Shown here piece after piece: positions 20,577 to 33,841 of a stretch of 64,000 nucleotides of DNA. The stretch covers positions 1 to 64,000 of the forward strand of contig VZSE01006227.1 of NCBI GenBank assembly GCA_013398275.1, in the 5' to 3' direction. Position numbers and translations under genes: made by a program. Position 1 is the stretch's first letter; every line of letters begins with the position of its first letter. Origin of the DNA: Promerops cafer. Its lineage: Eukaryota; Chordata; Aves; Passeriformes; Nectariniidae. The notes beneath the pieces are model-generated. The model saw only the letters and a list, made by a program, of their open reading frames with translations. It was not told the origin of the DNA and did no database searches.

Positions 20577-21305
20577 GGGCAAGGAGTTCAACTCCTTTTT
20601 GAATGCCTTTATTAGAATCAGCTCTGGGTAGAGGGCTCGAGGGGCCGTGCACACCACTGCCGCTCCCTATGCTGATGATGAGGAGGAGATGCAATCAGCT
20701 TTGCTTCACACCAGAGCTGGGTCTTCCATCCTCACGGGCATATCAGGGAAGGCCCAGTTTAACTTGCAGTCTAGGGGCGTCATTTTGATCTAGGTCTTCT
20801 CAGGTTATGGTGAGAACTTACAATTTTATTGGTAGAAAAGAAGAGCAGTTCTCATTCAGGATGTGTGGTATACTTGGTTGCATCTTGGGCTGGCTTGTTG
20901 TCCTAGGGTATTGTTCATTTTCTTCTTCTCTTCAGATTGTTCCCTGTGTCCTCCAATCTGCATACGTATTCTTGATGTAACTTCCCCTCAGCACTATTCT
21001 TAGGGAGCAGCAGTGGTAATTCACGATGAGCAAGGGAGATACAGGTAAGGGGTGAATGAGGGACAATTAACAGTAAATTAACGGGGATTTACAATTAATT
21101 ACGTTGGTGTATAGCATATATAGAGAACTTATTAACTTGTGTGTACAACTTATAAACTTGTTTATAACAATTCCCCATACAACTTATAAACTTGTTTATA
21201 ACAACATTAACTTTCATGCTTGGAACCAGTACCTGCGCTGGATCCAATGGACTGCCATGGAGCTTGGCCACTTACACCAGAGAAGGACACGTCCCGCAAA
21301 CAACA
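20577..21305 (-). mobile_element. Probable solo LTR G
   Basis: Looks like a minus-strand LTR. AATAAA is on the minus strand (plus TTTATT, 20608-20613), the sequence just upstream of it is GC-rich, and U3 carries a duplicated TATAAA-rich block (21144-21170 and 21178-21204). I take the U3 start at TGTTGTTTGCGGG (minus, from 21305) and the other end at TGTAAAG (plus, 20577). Only ~30 bp follow the poly(A) signal, so U5 may be missing or the left limit wrong. The region resembles a bird retroviral LTR I half-remember. No target duplication. Limits approximate. Confidence 0.5.
21144..21204. repeat. 27-bp direct repeat with TATA cores in LTR G
   Basis: Two identical 27-bp copies at 21144-21170 and 21178-21204, period 34. 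Each contains TTATAAAC and GTTTATAA, an inverted repeat, so TATA-like cores face both ways. Confidence 0.8.
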
Positions 21306-24300
21306 TGTCAGCAGTCAGATTACACTGAAAATTTATATGTTTGGTTACTGCAGTGGTAATATCATAAGCTTTGGCCAGCTTTCCACTTTCTGGTCATTAA
21401 AATGTTTGCGCTGCTGTATGAATTACCTCTACTTAATGATTTTCACTGAGTAAGAGGCACATGTCCTGATAGTACTACCCTCATAGCAACGATGAGTTAA
21501 ATTTAATTGGAGTGCCCTAGCACGGATTAAAAATAATTGTTCATATTCTTACTTCGTGATCATTAAAGCTAAAAAGAGCATAATCTTGCAACTAAATATG
21601 TGTTTATATTTAGGGAATTGGAGATCATTATGATTGGAATTTTTAGCTGACTGATAAGGCAGGCCAATTTTAAACTCAAAAGCCTTTATTAAATATATTC
21701 ATTAACAACTCATTTGGTGCTAATGGTTAATGCTTAAGCAATATTAGTCATCTTCATTACATATGCAAAATTGTTCTTAGCATAGCTCTCAAATCACTGC
21801 TGTGTATGTGGTGCCATGACACTGACGCCATGAAGTCTGATGGCTATGTCCTTGGTAGTCTTGGTTATGGAGGTGGAGGCAATAAGGCTAGATAGCTCTT
21901 CCATAGGGGAAGTCTGGTCATATGTGGGCCTGCCCTCTTCCTTCGCTGTCCTTCGTCTTGCTGCCTGATGTTAATATGCTCTTTGCCTGCCTCCTGAAAG
22001 ACGGGTATCATCTATTTCTCTTATTGCTTACCTTGGTTCTGGTCAGTCATTCTTCATTTGTATGCATCAAGATGTCTTGCCCCCTGCAACCTTTTCTATC
22101 TATCTCTTTTGCATCTATCTTTGTATTTATCAATTTTTTTCTTGAATGGATGCTTCCTGTGTGTTGCTGTATGCGTACTTGTTTCTCCTGCTGGTGGTCA
22201 CATTACTCAGATGCATACATAAAATCTATGTAAGAAGCTTGTAAGCTTCTGTTGGTTACACTTTTAATTACATTTATATTGGGTTCAAGGCAATTTGATA
22301 TTAATTATACCCTAAATAGTGCATGCAGTTTCTTGGTTTCACAAACCTCTGCTTTGGCTATAATGAGCTTAATCTTTCTCTGCAACAGGAGTAGTAAAAC
22401 ATGCCTGTCTATATTGGCATAAGAAAAGCTGCTTTGACTTCATGCTTGTCAGTCCCTACACAGGAGAAAACAGGATATAAAAGCAGTGCTCTTGAAAAGG
22501 TACTCTGGAATCCAGGGGTGGTCCTTGCCTGCCTTGAGGCTAGATCCTGGTTTTGTTTGTACTGAGATTTGTTGAAGGGAAGTGGGGAGGACAGCAAAAA
22601 ATATGGCATAGTTCTCATATGTTCAAACCTTAGTGTGCCTGAAATATCTAAGGAATGCAAAAGTTACACACACATGCAAATCAGGGCCAGGTATGTCTCA
22701 TCCAAGATCAGATCAATAATTCCCCAAACAGTTAAGGGAATGTAAAGACAAAAAAACCCCAAAATGTGGATGAAATTTTTTATTTTTCAAAAGGTATTAG
22801 ATTTAATGCAATTCAGTCATCCTTAGGTATTGTTTTGAAATACTATTTTATATGGACAAAATGCCATCTGAGGTCACACTGTCATTTTCTAGTTGCATCA
22901 GTTGTGTGCCTAATTCAGGCAAGATCTGGACGCATGGCTTATTTATTTCTATGTATTTATACCAAAGTAATGGCACTGAATACCAGTGCTATTCAGTATT
23001 ATTCCTATACTGCACTCTGTTTTTTATTGCAGGCCCCTATATAGCTAGAAAATGCACATCCTTTCCCTTCAGAAAGCTCTGAAGGAGAACTCGGCACTTG
23101 TACATCTGGAAACTTCCAGTCATGGAGACTGTGATTCACAGTTCATATGATTTGCAATGACTTTGGTTTTAATTTTAGCTAGTTCTAAAGAATGAACATT
23201 GCTCTTCTGAAGCCAGTTGAAAGACCTTTAAGTCATAAGACCTCCTGAGTATCTAATTGGGCATAAACGCTCTCGATGAGCAACATATGAAACTAAAGAT
23301 TACCTTAAAGGAAATACATAATTTTAATCTTCTTGTACCATAATATAATAGAGGAAAAACACATGGATTCTTTTCAGAGTGATGTGACTGAAGGCAGTAG
23401 CACAGTATGGTGCAGAGAAATAACCAGTTTCTCAGGATGGCAGTAAAAAAAGAAATATTTTGTTTTCTGAAAAACTAAACAAAGGTCTTCTTAATAGACC
23501 TGACTAGAGGTATAAAAAGAATACAGGAGCTGCTAGTGTTATCCATCTCACAGGTGTTGTAAGAGAAGCTTATGAGTGTTATATATATTCTGTGGAAACT
23601 CCCTAGAGAAAACAAAAATGAAGGGAAACAAAATCCTCTCTGCTATGTCAGCACAACTAAAATTAAAACAGATGCCAAAGCATGTCATTAAGGGAGACAT
23701 TTTCCAAGACAGCAGTAGTTCAGTGCCCAAGTTACACCAAAAGTTGTCCTTTTAGAGGCTTTTGCAGCTGTTGCAGTAACACTTTCCCTCACTCAAAGGG
23801 GAAAAAAGGTCTTTAGGACAAGGATGCTAGTAGTTGCAGAGAAAAGTAGGTGGAAATAAAACAGTGATTCTAGGCCATAACTTTTAAAAAGCTGAGTTTT
23901 TGTGTCACAAACAAAGACCTAATTTACGCAGGGGGGAAAAAAAAAAGGAAAGGGTACGGAGACACTGCTATCAAAAAAAATCAGAGTGTTGTCTGATTTA
24001 TAAAATATGCTCCATAAGTAGTGAAATGTTGTCACGACACAGTCAGCTGGAGGTTTCAGGATGAAGAAGGCAATAATATCTTATGTGGAAAGCAGAGGAT
24101 TTTGAGGAGTGAGGGTGCTGTCTGGAGAGTTGTATGTCACTGCCCAGGGATTACCTCACTCTATCTATAGACACCCAAGTCAGCCAGGCTGTCTGTCTAA
24201 AAGTGATCAGCGTTGTAGTGTTTCCTTTATCCGTACGGAGCGGCAGCTCTAGTGGAATCACAGATTCCTTATTTACAATCCTTACTCCTTAACTGCTTGC

Positions 24301-27300
24301 ACATACAGGCTGTGAGTTAGTAGCTCCCTCAGTTATTTGCTTGCTGACCCAACTGACCTTTTTCTTGGATTTGATAAGTAAGTGCCTAGGCATAAATGAC
24401 AGCAACCATTTAAGAATGAAGCTGGTGGCCTTTCTTTTGAAATCAAAGAGATCGGACAACTGAGAAAAAATTGCTGCAGCAAGAAATGGTTATTTCTATA
24501 GTGAAGGTTTCCCTTATTGCTCTTACAATGGATCCATGGTGAATAGTGTTAAAAATTATATCATGTATGTGTGTGAAATTGAATAGAATAAAGAAAGGAT
24601 AGCAGTGAAGGGGTTATATCTATTTTTTAAAAGATATTTGGTGGAAAGATTTTAATGAAACCAGTAATTTTTTTAATGAAACTAGTAATGAAACCAGACA
24701 CCTTTTTGACACAACTTGAGGACTCAATACTGTGTTGAAGAGGCAAGATACAATTTTTTATTATACCTTCCATTTTACAGTAAAGAAATAAAAATATGGT
24801 ATAGCCAACTGTGCTCTTTTGTGCACTCTGTCTCCTGCATTAGATACTTGCCTTTCTTCCAGAAATGTTTGTGGACCTTAACAACAAACAACAGCATTTT
24901 TTCAAAATGAAAGCTGTTTAATGTGTTTCCTGTCTGGTCTGCTGTGATGCCTCTTGTTTTGTGGCAGCAAGCACAGAAGCATCTTTCAGAGGCCTGGGTA
25001 GGCAGTGATGGGGCACAAAACAAGCCAGGAAAGGAGGTTATTGCTGATTGAGATGTGGGGGAGAGAGTATCAGTGAGAGCTGCTTCCCCTACCTGTGTAT
25101 TCAGATCTGGGAAAGGATGTGGCTACATTCCTTACTCCTGTTTCCCAGAAAAGTGATCCTCCCTCAGTCATCCCATTAGTATTAAGTGAGCTCTAAGTGC
25201 TGCCATTCTGGGAGTGTAGAGAACCCTCTACAGAGTCATTTTATGATACTGATGTGCCTTTTTATGTCTTCTTTCTCCTTGTTTGATTTATCCCAATGGT
25301 TTCAAATGATGCTGTTGGAGGTGAACTACTCCAAGTGAATAGTTCAAGCTTACAGGCTCAGTCAAAGCCTTGGGGTTTAAGGATGCTCTAAACCTATGAT
25401 TTTGCATATGCTGGAGGACCGATTACACCACCCTCTTAAAAGGCATGCCGCTTAAGGAACATGTACAAATCATTAAAACTGTTTTTTTGATGAAGTTTTA
25501 GGTTATATCTTCTCTAACACAATAAAAAAATAGCATTTCAGCTGACAGAATGTATTTTCTCATCCACTTTTTTTTTAACACAATGTTCTATACCTGGTCT
25601 ATCTGTGAAGGAGGTATCTCTTGATTTAAAAAATGAATATTGGATTGTTGAACTGTGGATACTCAGCCATGGCTCTCTGTGCAATCAGACATGCAAATGT
25701 CTTCAGCCTGAGTTGTTCTTCTTTGTGAAGGTTATGAGTACTCTCCTTTCACTATCTGTTGCAGTGTAGACCTAAACTTACAGAGGAATGATAATAGCTA
25801 GCTGGAGGTCCACTAGCATGCACTTCACCTGTGCACTAAAACTGAGCACAACCTCTTAATGTCACTAATATCAGCTGGCAAGTGATGAGCGTGTGGGTGC
25901 TTGGGGACGGCAGGGCTGTCCCTTGTCAGAAGTGGGTTGCTGCCACGTGCCCCAGTGAGGCTCACTTTTCCATCAGAGCTGTGTGTGACAGCACACTGAC
26001 AACCTGAAATGCATTTACAAAGACAGTTCATGCTCTGCTTGCAACATTCTTCAGAAAGGGAAAATATGCATCATCCTCTTCTAAGAAAAGACAGAAAAAA
26101 ACCATCAGTGAAGAAATACTTCAGCTGATGACAAAGTTCCAATAATATATGGAACATAAAGAAAATTAGTAGTCTTAGGAACACTGTATTCCTCTCTCAT
26201 TCTCAGCAATTGTTCCCTTTATTATTCTTGTTAAGCTGAAAACAAATAGTCAGAGTTGATAAAAGATAGGTAATTTTCTGTAAGAATGAAGCTTAATGTA
26301 TGGCAGAAGATATGAAGATGTTTGTAAATCAATACAGCAAATTTTAATAATTTCCTTATAAAACTGATGGAAAAGGGATATTTTTAAAATTTAATGTTGG
26401 AAGGCATAGCTGAGGGAGAGAAGGAGGGATGCAGGGTGGGCTGTTTTCATGGTGCCAGATCTAAAAGCACATTGTATGTCTGAGATTGGGAGAGGGAAAG
26501 TTTCATAATACATGCTGAAGCTAATGAGGCATTAATTAGGAACAAACTGAGTTATTTTTGCTAACCACAGCAAGCCTTGTAGTTTTTAAGTTTGAAAGTA
26601 CAAACAACTATTGGCTGGTATCTGGAATAGTACTTTGTACCTGAACAGATATGAAAACCTCACTTTTCCAAAGCCCAGTTTGTGATACTGACCAAACAAA
26701 ACTGAACCCCCAAACAGTCTTAATGGAACTGTATGTCCATATGGTTTTCTGCTGCTTTTCATCATAAAGGGGTGAATAAGCTTCAAGATAATACTTAAAC
26801 TATATGTAAATTAGATATTAGTATATCATCTATAGCAAAAAGCAGCAAACGAGTAAAGATGGGACTTTTGCAGAGAAACAATACAAAAAGAAGACAAATT
26901 CTTGTACGACAATTAGACATTAATGGAGAAGGTAGGTTTTATTTGTTTAAAGGATTATTCTGAGTTAGCAGTAAAGTGGTTTATTTTTTCAGCACTTACT
27001 GTTCTTGCTTAACAGGAGGGTGCCCTTTCTCTCCTATGAGACACATATTGTAGACCTGTAGGTAAATGTATGTTTATGCTCTTAATGTTGTCTGTTGTGT
27101 AAAATCCTGGGTGATAAGCCCAGGAACAACCCTCACCATAACCACAGAAACCAGTGAACATGCCATGGTGCCCTGCAGAGATCTAGGAGCTGCTCAGCCC
27201 TTGGCTCAGTTCCAGTGTGGTCCTGGCCAAGCCGCCCTGTTGCCCAAAGAATGGCTCAGTGGCACCAGATGTCAGCCAGAACTGGAGTTCCTGTGTATGG

Positions 27301-29864
27301 AACTACTTATGTGACGGTGGCTGCTCAGTTCAGATGTAAAAGAAGGACTTTCTGTCTTCAATCCTGCTGTGATTGAGTGACTTAAAAAGTACTCTGAAGT
27401 CTTCGATTGTTTGCTTTTTGACACGATAGTGGTAACACAGTATTTTCTGAGCACTGTAAAGTTTGGGGGAGGAATGTGATGCATATCCTGGACTAACACA
27501 TGAAAAGGGGGAACTGGCCTGGCAGAATGACAAATGAGCAACCTTCACCACTGACCACCAGGGAAAGGTGAACAATTAGGGCCACCCAGCTTGATTTAGA
27601 GTCTCTCTGCAAACCCAGCTCCATCCTATACTGCAGGGGGGCAATGAGAGCCATCATAAGCAGCTGTTGTCTTCTACCAGTGAGTTACTCTGGAGTTTAC
27701 TTCCCTCTGCATTACCTGGCCTATAGCTTTGTGTCATGCCAAGATTTTGGTATAAGGCACAAGGCTAGTAGGGCTTCCCAGAGGCACAACAGCAGTGGGA
27801 GAATAAGCAGTTGTGACATTAGTGTGCTACAAATTTTCATGGGTGAAAAAGATCTACATATCTGATATGCAGAATGGCTCAGATTAATCATTCTCTTAAT
27901 TCTGCAGTTATTCCATTTGCTGCATTGGCCACCTGCTACAAAACTGCAGAGAGTACTGAAATCTTCCATATGAGAAAAAGAAATAAAAGGAGGGAGGATG
28001 ATTTGTAACACCATGCTGACAAAGAAGTCCTTCCAAAAGGAAGGAATTATGAGGATCTATCAGGATGTTTTTCTGTAAGCCTGCAAACAGACTGTCACAG
28101 TAATTTGCATTATCATCCATTAGTTAAATAGTCCTTATCCTTCCCTACTGTTTTCTGTGTTATATTCAGAGAAAATCACATCCTTTTCTTGAAGACATTT
28201 TTTTGGTTATTGAGACAAGCTGAGCTTATTATTTCTGTAGCATAAAGTCAGTTCTCTATCACCAGGCTTAGAAGGCCTGTGTACAAGTATAACTTAGTAC
28301 AAGTTATAAAAGTGCAAGGGAGAGTTGTAAACATGAAAATGCATGGACAAACAGAGCAAGAAAGCTATGGCTTCTGAATTGATTTGATAACAGTTTTTCA
28401 GACTTTTTGGAAGGAACAGCCCTCCTCTGAAGGGCTCCACTTGACAGACAGTATTTGTCAAAGAGCAGCATGGTTTCCCTTTACAGGTTCTGGCATTGTT
28501 CTATCCAAGACTTTTTGGTTTCATACAGGGAGGCAGGTGGGTTCAGTTTTGCATATGCACCCAATTAAATCTGAAATCATCTCCATGGAATGGCTACTAT
28601 GCTATCAGTTTGTACTGTGACCCCTGCCAGGCTACATAAGGTGATGGGAGTGGAGCTGAGGAGACTTAGTGGAGCAATGTCAGGGTGCAGATGGAGTGCT
28701 AATGCCAGGCAAGTGTGGGGAGAGTGGGCTTTTCTGTCTTCAGAACATTCAGAAGACTAACTGCACACTGGTCATGAGAAAGAAACATGCAATTTTGCAA
28801 CAACACTGACAACTACAACTATTGAGGAAGGAAAAATACTAGTAACGCTTTTGTTGAGGGAAAAAACCTGACTCTGAATGCTTTAAACATTCATAAAGGA
28901 TATTTATATGGGCAGCTCGCAGACCAGGCCTTAAGCACTGAATCAGCAAATGGCCCTTCAGGATATCAGTTAAGAATGTGACAAACTTTGGAAAGCTTTT
29001 CGTTCTGCTCAAACTTCAGTTGATGGACAGTTTCCACTGTGTCTGAGTACACACTTAAAACCTGATTCAGCAAAGCACTTCAGTGACTTATTGTTCAATG
29101 ATTCTCCTCCTTGACCCAAGTTACTCTGCTCTTATCAATTTAAGAATAACACAGCTGTGACAAGTTAGTCTCGACTCCTGCAAAGCTCTGTAAGTACCTT
29201 CTTCACCTTAGGTACCTTGATTAAACAGATTCGTTTGTGAAATTGCTGGCTGCCATTGACTGGTCAGTCAACTAGAAAAATTCTTGACAGGTTCACTTGT
29301 GTCCTGAGGCAGACTGATGCAGAAAAAGGAATCAAAGAGCAAGAACTATAATGCATCTGATAACAGAGCAAAAACTTCAAAAAGGGGAGAAGAAAACTTG
29401 AAATGTCTTAAACATGAGGCTCCTTTGGAAGGGTTATTGTAAATGGAAACTCCTCTGCACCTATTCACTGCGTAAGTACTTACTTTGTACAGGGGAGAGT
29501 GTAGGGTGATGGTGAAATAAATTTTTATCATGCCACCTGTGTTTCAGCCTTCATTTAGCTGAGTGTTTGTGGAACTGGGTAGTGGAAGTTTTGTAGTCTG
29601 TACTTTTAAGATGCATTTTTTTCACGTTCACAGATCGCTTTGACCTGCCAGATGTTGTAGTCATCAGTGTACCTATGTCATCCTGCAGAATCATTGGCCC
29701 TGAAATGTAACAATCTGTATAGTATTAATGCTGTTTGCTTTTTAATTTTTGTGTATCTTTGCTTAAAAATTATTCACTGACAGTGAACTTGAAGAAAAAG
29801 ATTTGGAAAGCTAACTTTGGATCCAAATTGTCATGTATGGGTTCACCCATTTTAATATTTTTTC

Positions 29865-29924
29865 TTGTGAGTATACTTCTGTATACTTTGTGAGTACACT
29901 TCCTGTACACTTGTGAGTATACAG
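29865..29924. repeat. 23-bp tandem repeat, 2.6 units
   Basis: Units start TTGTGAGTA at 29865, 29888 and 29911. The first two are 23 bp and differ at a few positions; the third is cut after 14 bp. Confidence 0.8.
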
Positions 29925-32900
29925 AAATTCTCTGGCAGTGATTGTTCTCTAGAAGTTTTCCATTAAAAATTTTTATGCTCCATGGTCTAATGCAGTGACT
30001 TTGATAAGCAAGCAGAACAAGGAAATCTTCATATAGCTAGCAATAAAACACAGGAAAAGTATTAAAAATAATATTTATTTTGTATTTTTTGATTGTATCA
30101 AAACCTGTATGATATACTATACTGATTGTATCAAAACTGTTCTTCTGCCTTATTGATTTATTTATTTTTTTAATCAACTGTTCTACTGCCCTTTTGAAAT
30201 AAAACAATGAAAAATAATGTGATCTGAACCCTAGAAGCCAGTGGACTTTAAATCCAAGAAAAGACACTTTGAAACAGAGCTCTTGGTGATCTGGAGGTAC
30301 TATAAATGTCATCAATGATGCTACAAGGAGCACTGTCATCCTTTCCAAACTTCAGCATACTTCACCATTTGGGAAAGTTCTGGCAGAGTTACACGGCCTA
30401 ATGATATTAAAAAGAATACATATCAGATAATTTACCAGTATTAAATATGGTAAAGATCATTCATCCCACATGCTTTTTGTCATGAAATAAACTTCATTGG
30501 ATGGTAAAGAGGCTGTGAGGGTCTATCAGGCATGAGTAAGGCTTCTAATAGTCTTTGGAAACTACTGAATGTTTTTAACAGGATCCTCAGGAGATGCTGC
30601 TCTTCCTGTTTTCCAGCAGAGGAATTAGATCCTGAAAGAGTCTGGGTAAAAGCTAATCCTGCAGTAGCTGAGAAACAGGGAACACATAATCCCCATCTTC
30701 ATACCCTATTTTCCACAGTGAATGTAATCAGTAAGCCATGAACAGCCAATTTACAACACTTTACAACAAGCCAGTCTGGTGGGGTTTCAGTGAGGAGTAT
30801 CAACAGCTCTGCTTTTCCCTTCAGTCCCATCACTTGTCTCAAGGAGCATCATTTCAGATTTTTCTGTCTGTCATAGCTCTCCCAGTTTTCATCTCTCATC
30901 TTAGGCTCAGCCATGGCAACACCTCCTATTAAAGGCCTTATGCAGTGTTCCCGATTAGCATCTTCCCCCTCAGTTAAAAGATCTATCCCACCCAGCTTGT
31001 CCTCATTCCTTATTGCTTCATGGCCTTCCAAAAAGCTGCAATACCTTTTGGCTCCCACTGAAATCACTTGTCTAGGCTTGTAGCCTTTGCTCATAGCTGT
31101 CAGCGAAGAGCAACCTTGTAGACCTTAAAGACAGGGTCTGACATCCACAACAGGAAAGGGGAAAAAGAAGCAAGTAGGAAAACATGCAACTTAGGAGAGA
31201 CAGAGACTGAAATATGAAGGAGTTCAAGGAGGGTGAGAAGCATTCACCCTTCATGTGAAATGAAGGGTGAACCTTTCTAAGGAAAGACTATCACAGCTCT
31301 TTCTGTAATGACCAACTCACCTCAGCTGACAGGAGGTAGCAATTCCAGCCATCGCTCCACCTGGTTGCTTACTGTGTGCTTTTCTGCCTGCCTCTTTGTC
31401 TCCCAACCAGAGGTGTTGTAATAGTAATTCCCAGAGATCAAGCCTGAGATGCAGTGATGACTATAAAGCAACTACAGTCATCTGAGACACGTCTGAACCC
31501 AAGTCACTTAAAAGGTAGATGCCTCTTTTCTGCATCCATGAAGGGCAAACTGGCAAGGTAGCAGTGTTAATTAACAGTAAGGGAGAATCTGCTGTGAAGT
31601 TAGGAGTAGTTAATGGTGTTATCCAAGCCCCAGAAGAAACCATCCTGGGGGTGGTGGGCTCTTCCTTATAGGTCTGTGGGAGCAAGTTGGATGTCTACCT
31701 GGCTGTAGTGACTGTGGTGGTGCTGCTTCGGCTTCAGGGCAGGGGAATAACTAACTTGATTGCAGCTCCTGGTAGGTTTTATGACTTTACAAGTGTATTG
31801 CATTGTGTAGAACTAAAAAGAAGCTCAACAAAATCACGAGCTATGAAGTGTTCTCAGTGGAATCACATCTAATTTGATCAACTCCTCCACCCCTTGCCAA
31901 AAACCCCCCACTCAAAATAGCAAAAAATGGAACAAAATGCTAGAAGAGCACTGAGGAAGCAAAGCTGTACTGATGAGGAAATGTTGTCACTTCACAGAGG
32001 AATGTGACAGAATTTCTTGTGCCAGTCCAGAAGAAACAACTTTTTTTTTTTTTTTTTCATATAGATAGGCAGAAATTTGAGAGGCTTATCAAGTGAAATG
32101 AAATGGTGGCAGGCCTAGTAGACAAGCTACCAGTCTGCAAAAATGAAGACTGCAGGAGGTATGAATCTGAATCTCAAAATTTTAATGTCTGACTATGCTG
32201 TATACTCTATGTGTTTGAAACTTCAATTGCAGCACTGGGATTGTAACCCCTCTGCTTAAAAAGTACAGGTGTCTGCCTGATAAATTAATGAAGACTGTTT
32301 CAGAGTCAGAGTAGAGACTAAAAGCTCTACAACACCGATCATTACAGTCAAATGGTCTTGAAAGGCAAATCTTAAATGGCATTAGGGCTCTTAAGAAAGA
32401 AAGAAGCAAAAGAGAGGAAGGGAGGAATGGATTTGCAAGAATGAAAATTCCAGTATTTCACCCTCAGAAAGAAAATTAGTTGTTTGACAGGTCTTATTGC
32501 CTGAGACCCCTACTTATAGTCCTTTCTGTTTAGCACCGGGCTGAACATTGATTCCTGTTCTCTAAGTAATGCACCTGTGCTAAGACGCATTGATCGTGGT
32601 TAAATGACATTTTGTATTAAAAAAAGAAAAAAAACCAAGAGTGCTCAGAGATGTCTTAGTAACACAAGGTCAGGAAGGAAGTGAGGCCTTTATGGCAGAA
32701 TCCTTTTTTCCACTTATGCTCCTCAAATGACGACTGGAGAGTAATTTTACAAGCAAAGTATTTCATATTAGAAATGACAGGCGGTGTGTGCTGCATGGAG
32801 ACTCTCCCCGCGCACACCAGAAGGGGTCACTGTTGAAAGCTAAATAACCTTCCCCTAAACTGCATCAGCGAAGTACAAATACCTGAGCCTGCACCTACAA

Positions 32901-33183
32901 AGCAATAAAAATCCAAGTAACTGCTTTTCTCCATTTTCCTGATGTATAACGCCTTGTCATGAAATAGCTCTAAAATGTCCAGGCTTAGCTGAAACTTACA
33001 CTACCAATATTAAGGGCAATAAACATGTGTTTAAAGAATCTAGATGAGTGAAAAACCCCATCTCTGCACCGATCTGGAGTGATTGTTTAGGGGTTAGAAA
33101 ATATTAGAACAACCTTATAAATTATGAAGCTGCAGATATGGTAAGTGCTAAGACATCAAACACATGCAGCAATCTTGCAGCCT

Positions 33184-33212
33184 TGCATATGTACGTGCAA
33201 CGTACATATGCA
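33184..33212. repeat. Perfect hairpin, 13-bp stem
   Basis: 33184-33196 (TGCATATGTACGT) pairs perfectly with 33200-33212 around a 3-base loop. It lies in a purine-pyrimidine alternating stretch (TA/TG/CA steps to about 33230), which favours cruciform or Z-like DNA and could have arisen from such a simple repeat. Confidence 0.8.
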
Positions 33213-33836
33213 TATATGTACATGTATGTGATTCTTGCCTGCAAAGCAGTTGGGCAAATTTGGGAGATTTTTCATCAGCCCCAGATAAACGTGAAATGTT
33301 CACTCTGGGAAACACCTTTTGGCTGCACACAACATATATTTCTGCAAGGCTTTAGAAAGGAATATAGAGAAAGAGCCTTAATAAGAACCTTATTAAATGG
33401 AGTTTCTTTGGAAACACTGTGCTTTGCAGATTTTAGTTTCCTTTAAGTCACCACAGCTACTTGACATAGAATCATGGAATATTCTGATTTGGAAGGAAGC
33501 CACACAGATCACTGAGTCTAGCTCCTGGCCCTGTAAAGGATGTCCTCAGGAGTCACAGCACATACCTAAGAGCATTGTCCAAATGCTTTTTGAGCTCTGT
33601 CAGGTTTGATGCTGTGACCACTTTCCTGGGGACCCTGTTCCAGTGCCCAACCACCCTCTGGGGGAAGAATCTTTTCCTGATATCCAATCTAAACCTCTCC
33701 TGATACAACTTCAGGCCATTCCCTTGGGTCCTGTCACTGCCACCATGGAAAACAGATCAGTGCCTGCCCCTCCTCTTCCCCTCACGAGGAAGTTGTAACT
33801 GCAGTGAGGTCTCCCCTCAGTCTCCTCCAGGCTGAA

Positions 33837-33841
33837 CAGAC
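33837..33841. repeat. Target site duplication of LTR D, left copy
   Basis: CAGAC, repeated exactly at 35240-35244. Confidence 0.85.

Larger units (their letters stand above)
21306..33464. other. Long AT-rich tract without recognised genes or repeats
   Basis: About 12 kb with no LTR or CR1 that I can recognise. Local notes: an AT-rich homeodomain-site-rich stretch near 21490-21780, a small open frame with splice-like edges at 26846-26931, a 23-bp tandem repeat at 29865-29924, T-runs near 32041-32058, and a hairpin at 33184-33212. A GC-richer patch at 27150-27310 has no identity I can give. Could be intron or intergenic DNA. Confidence 0.5.
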
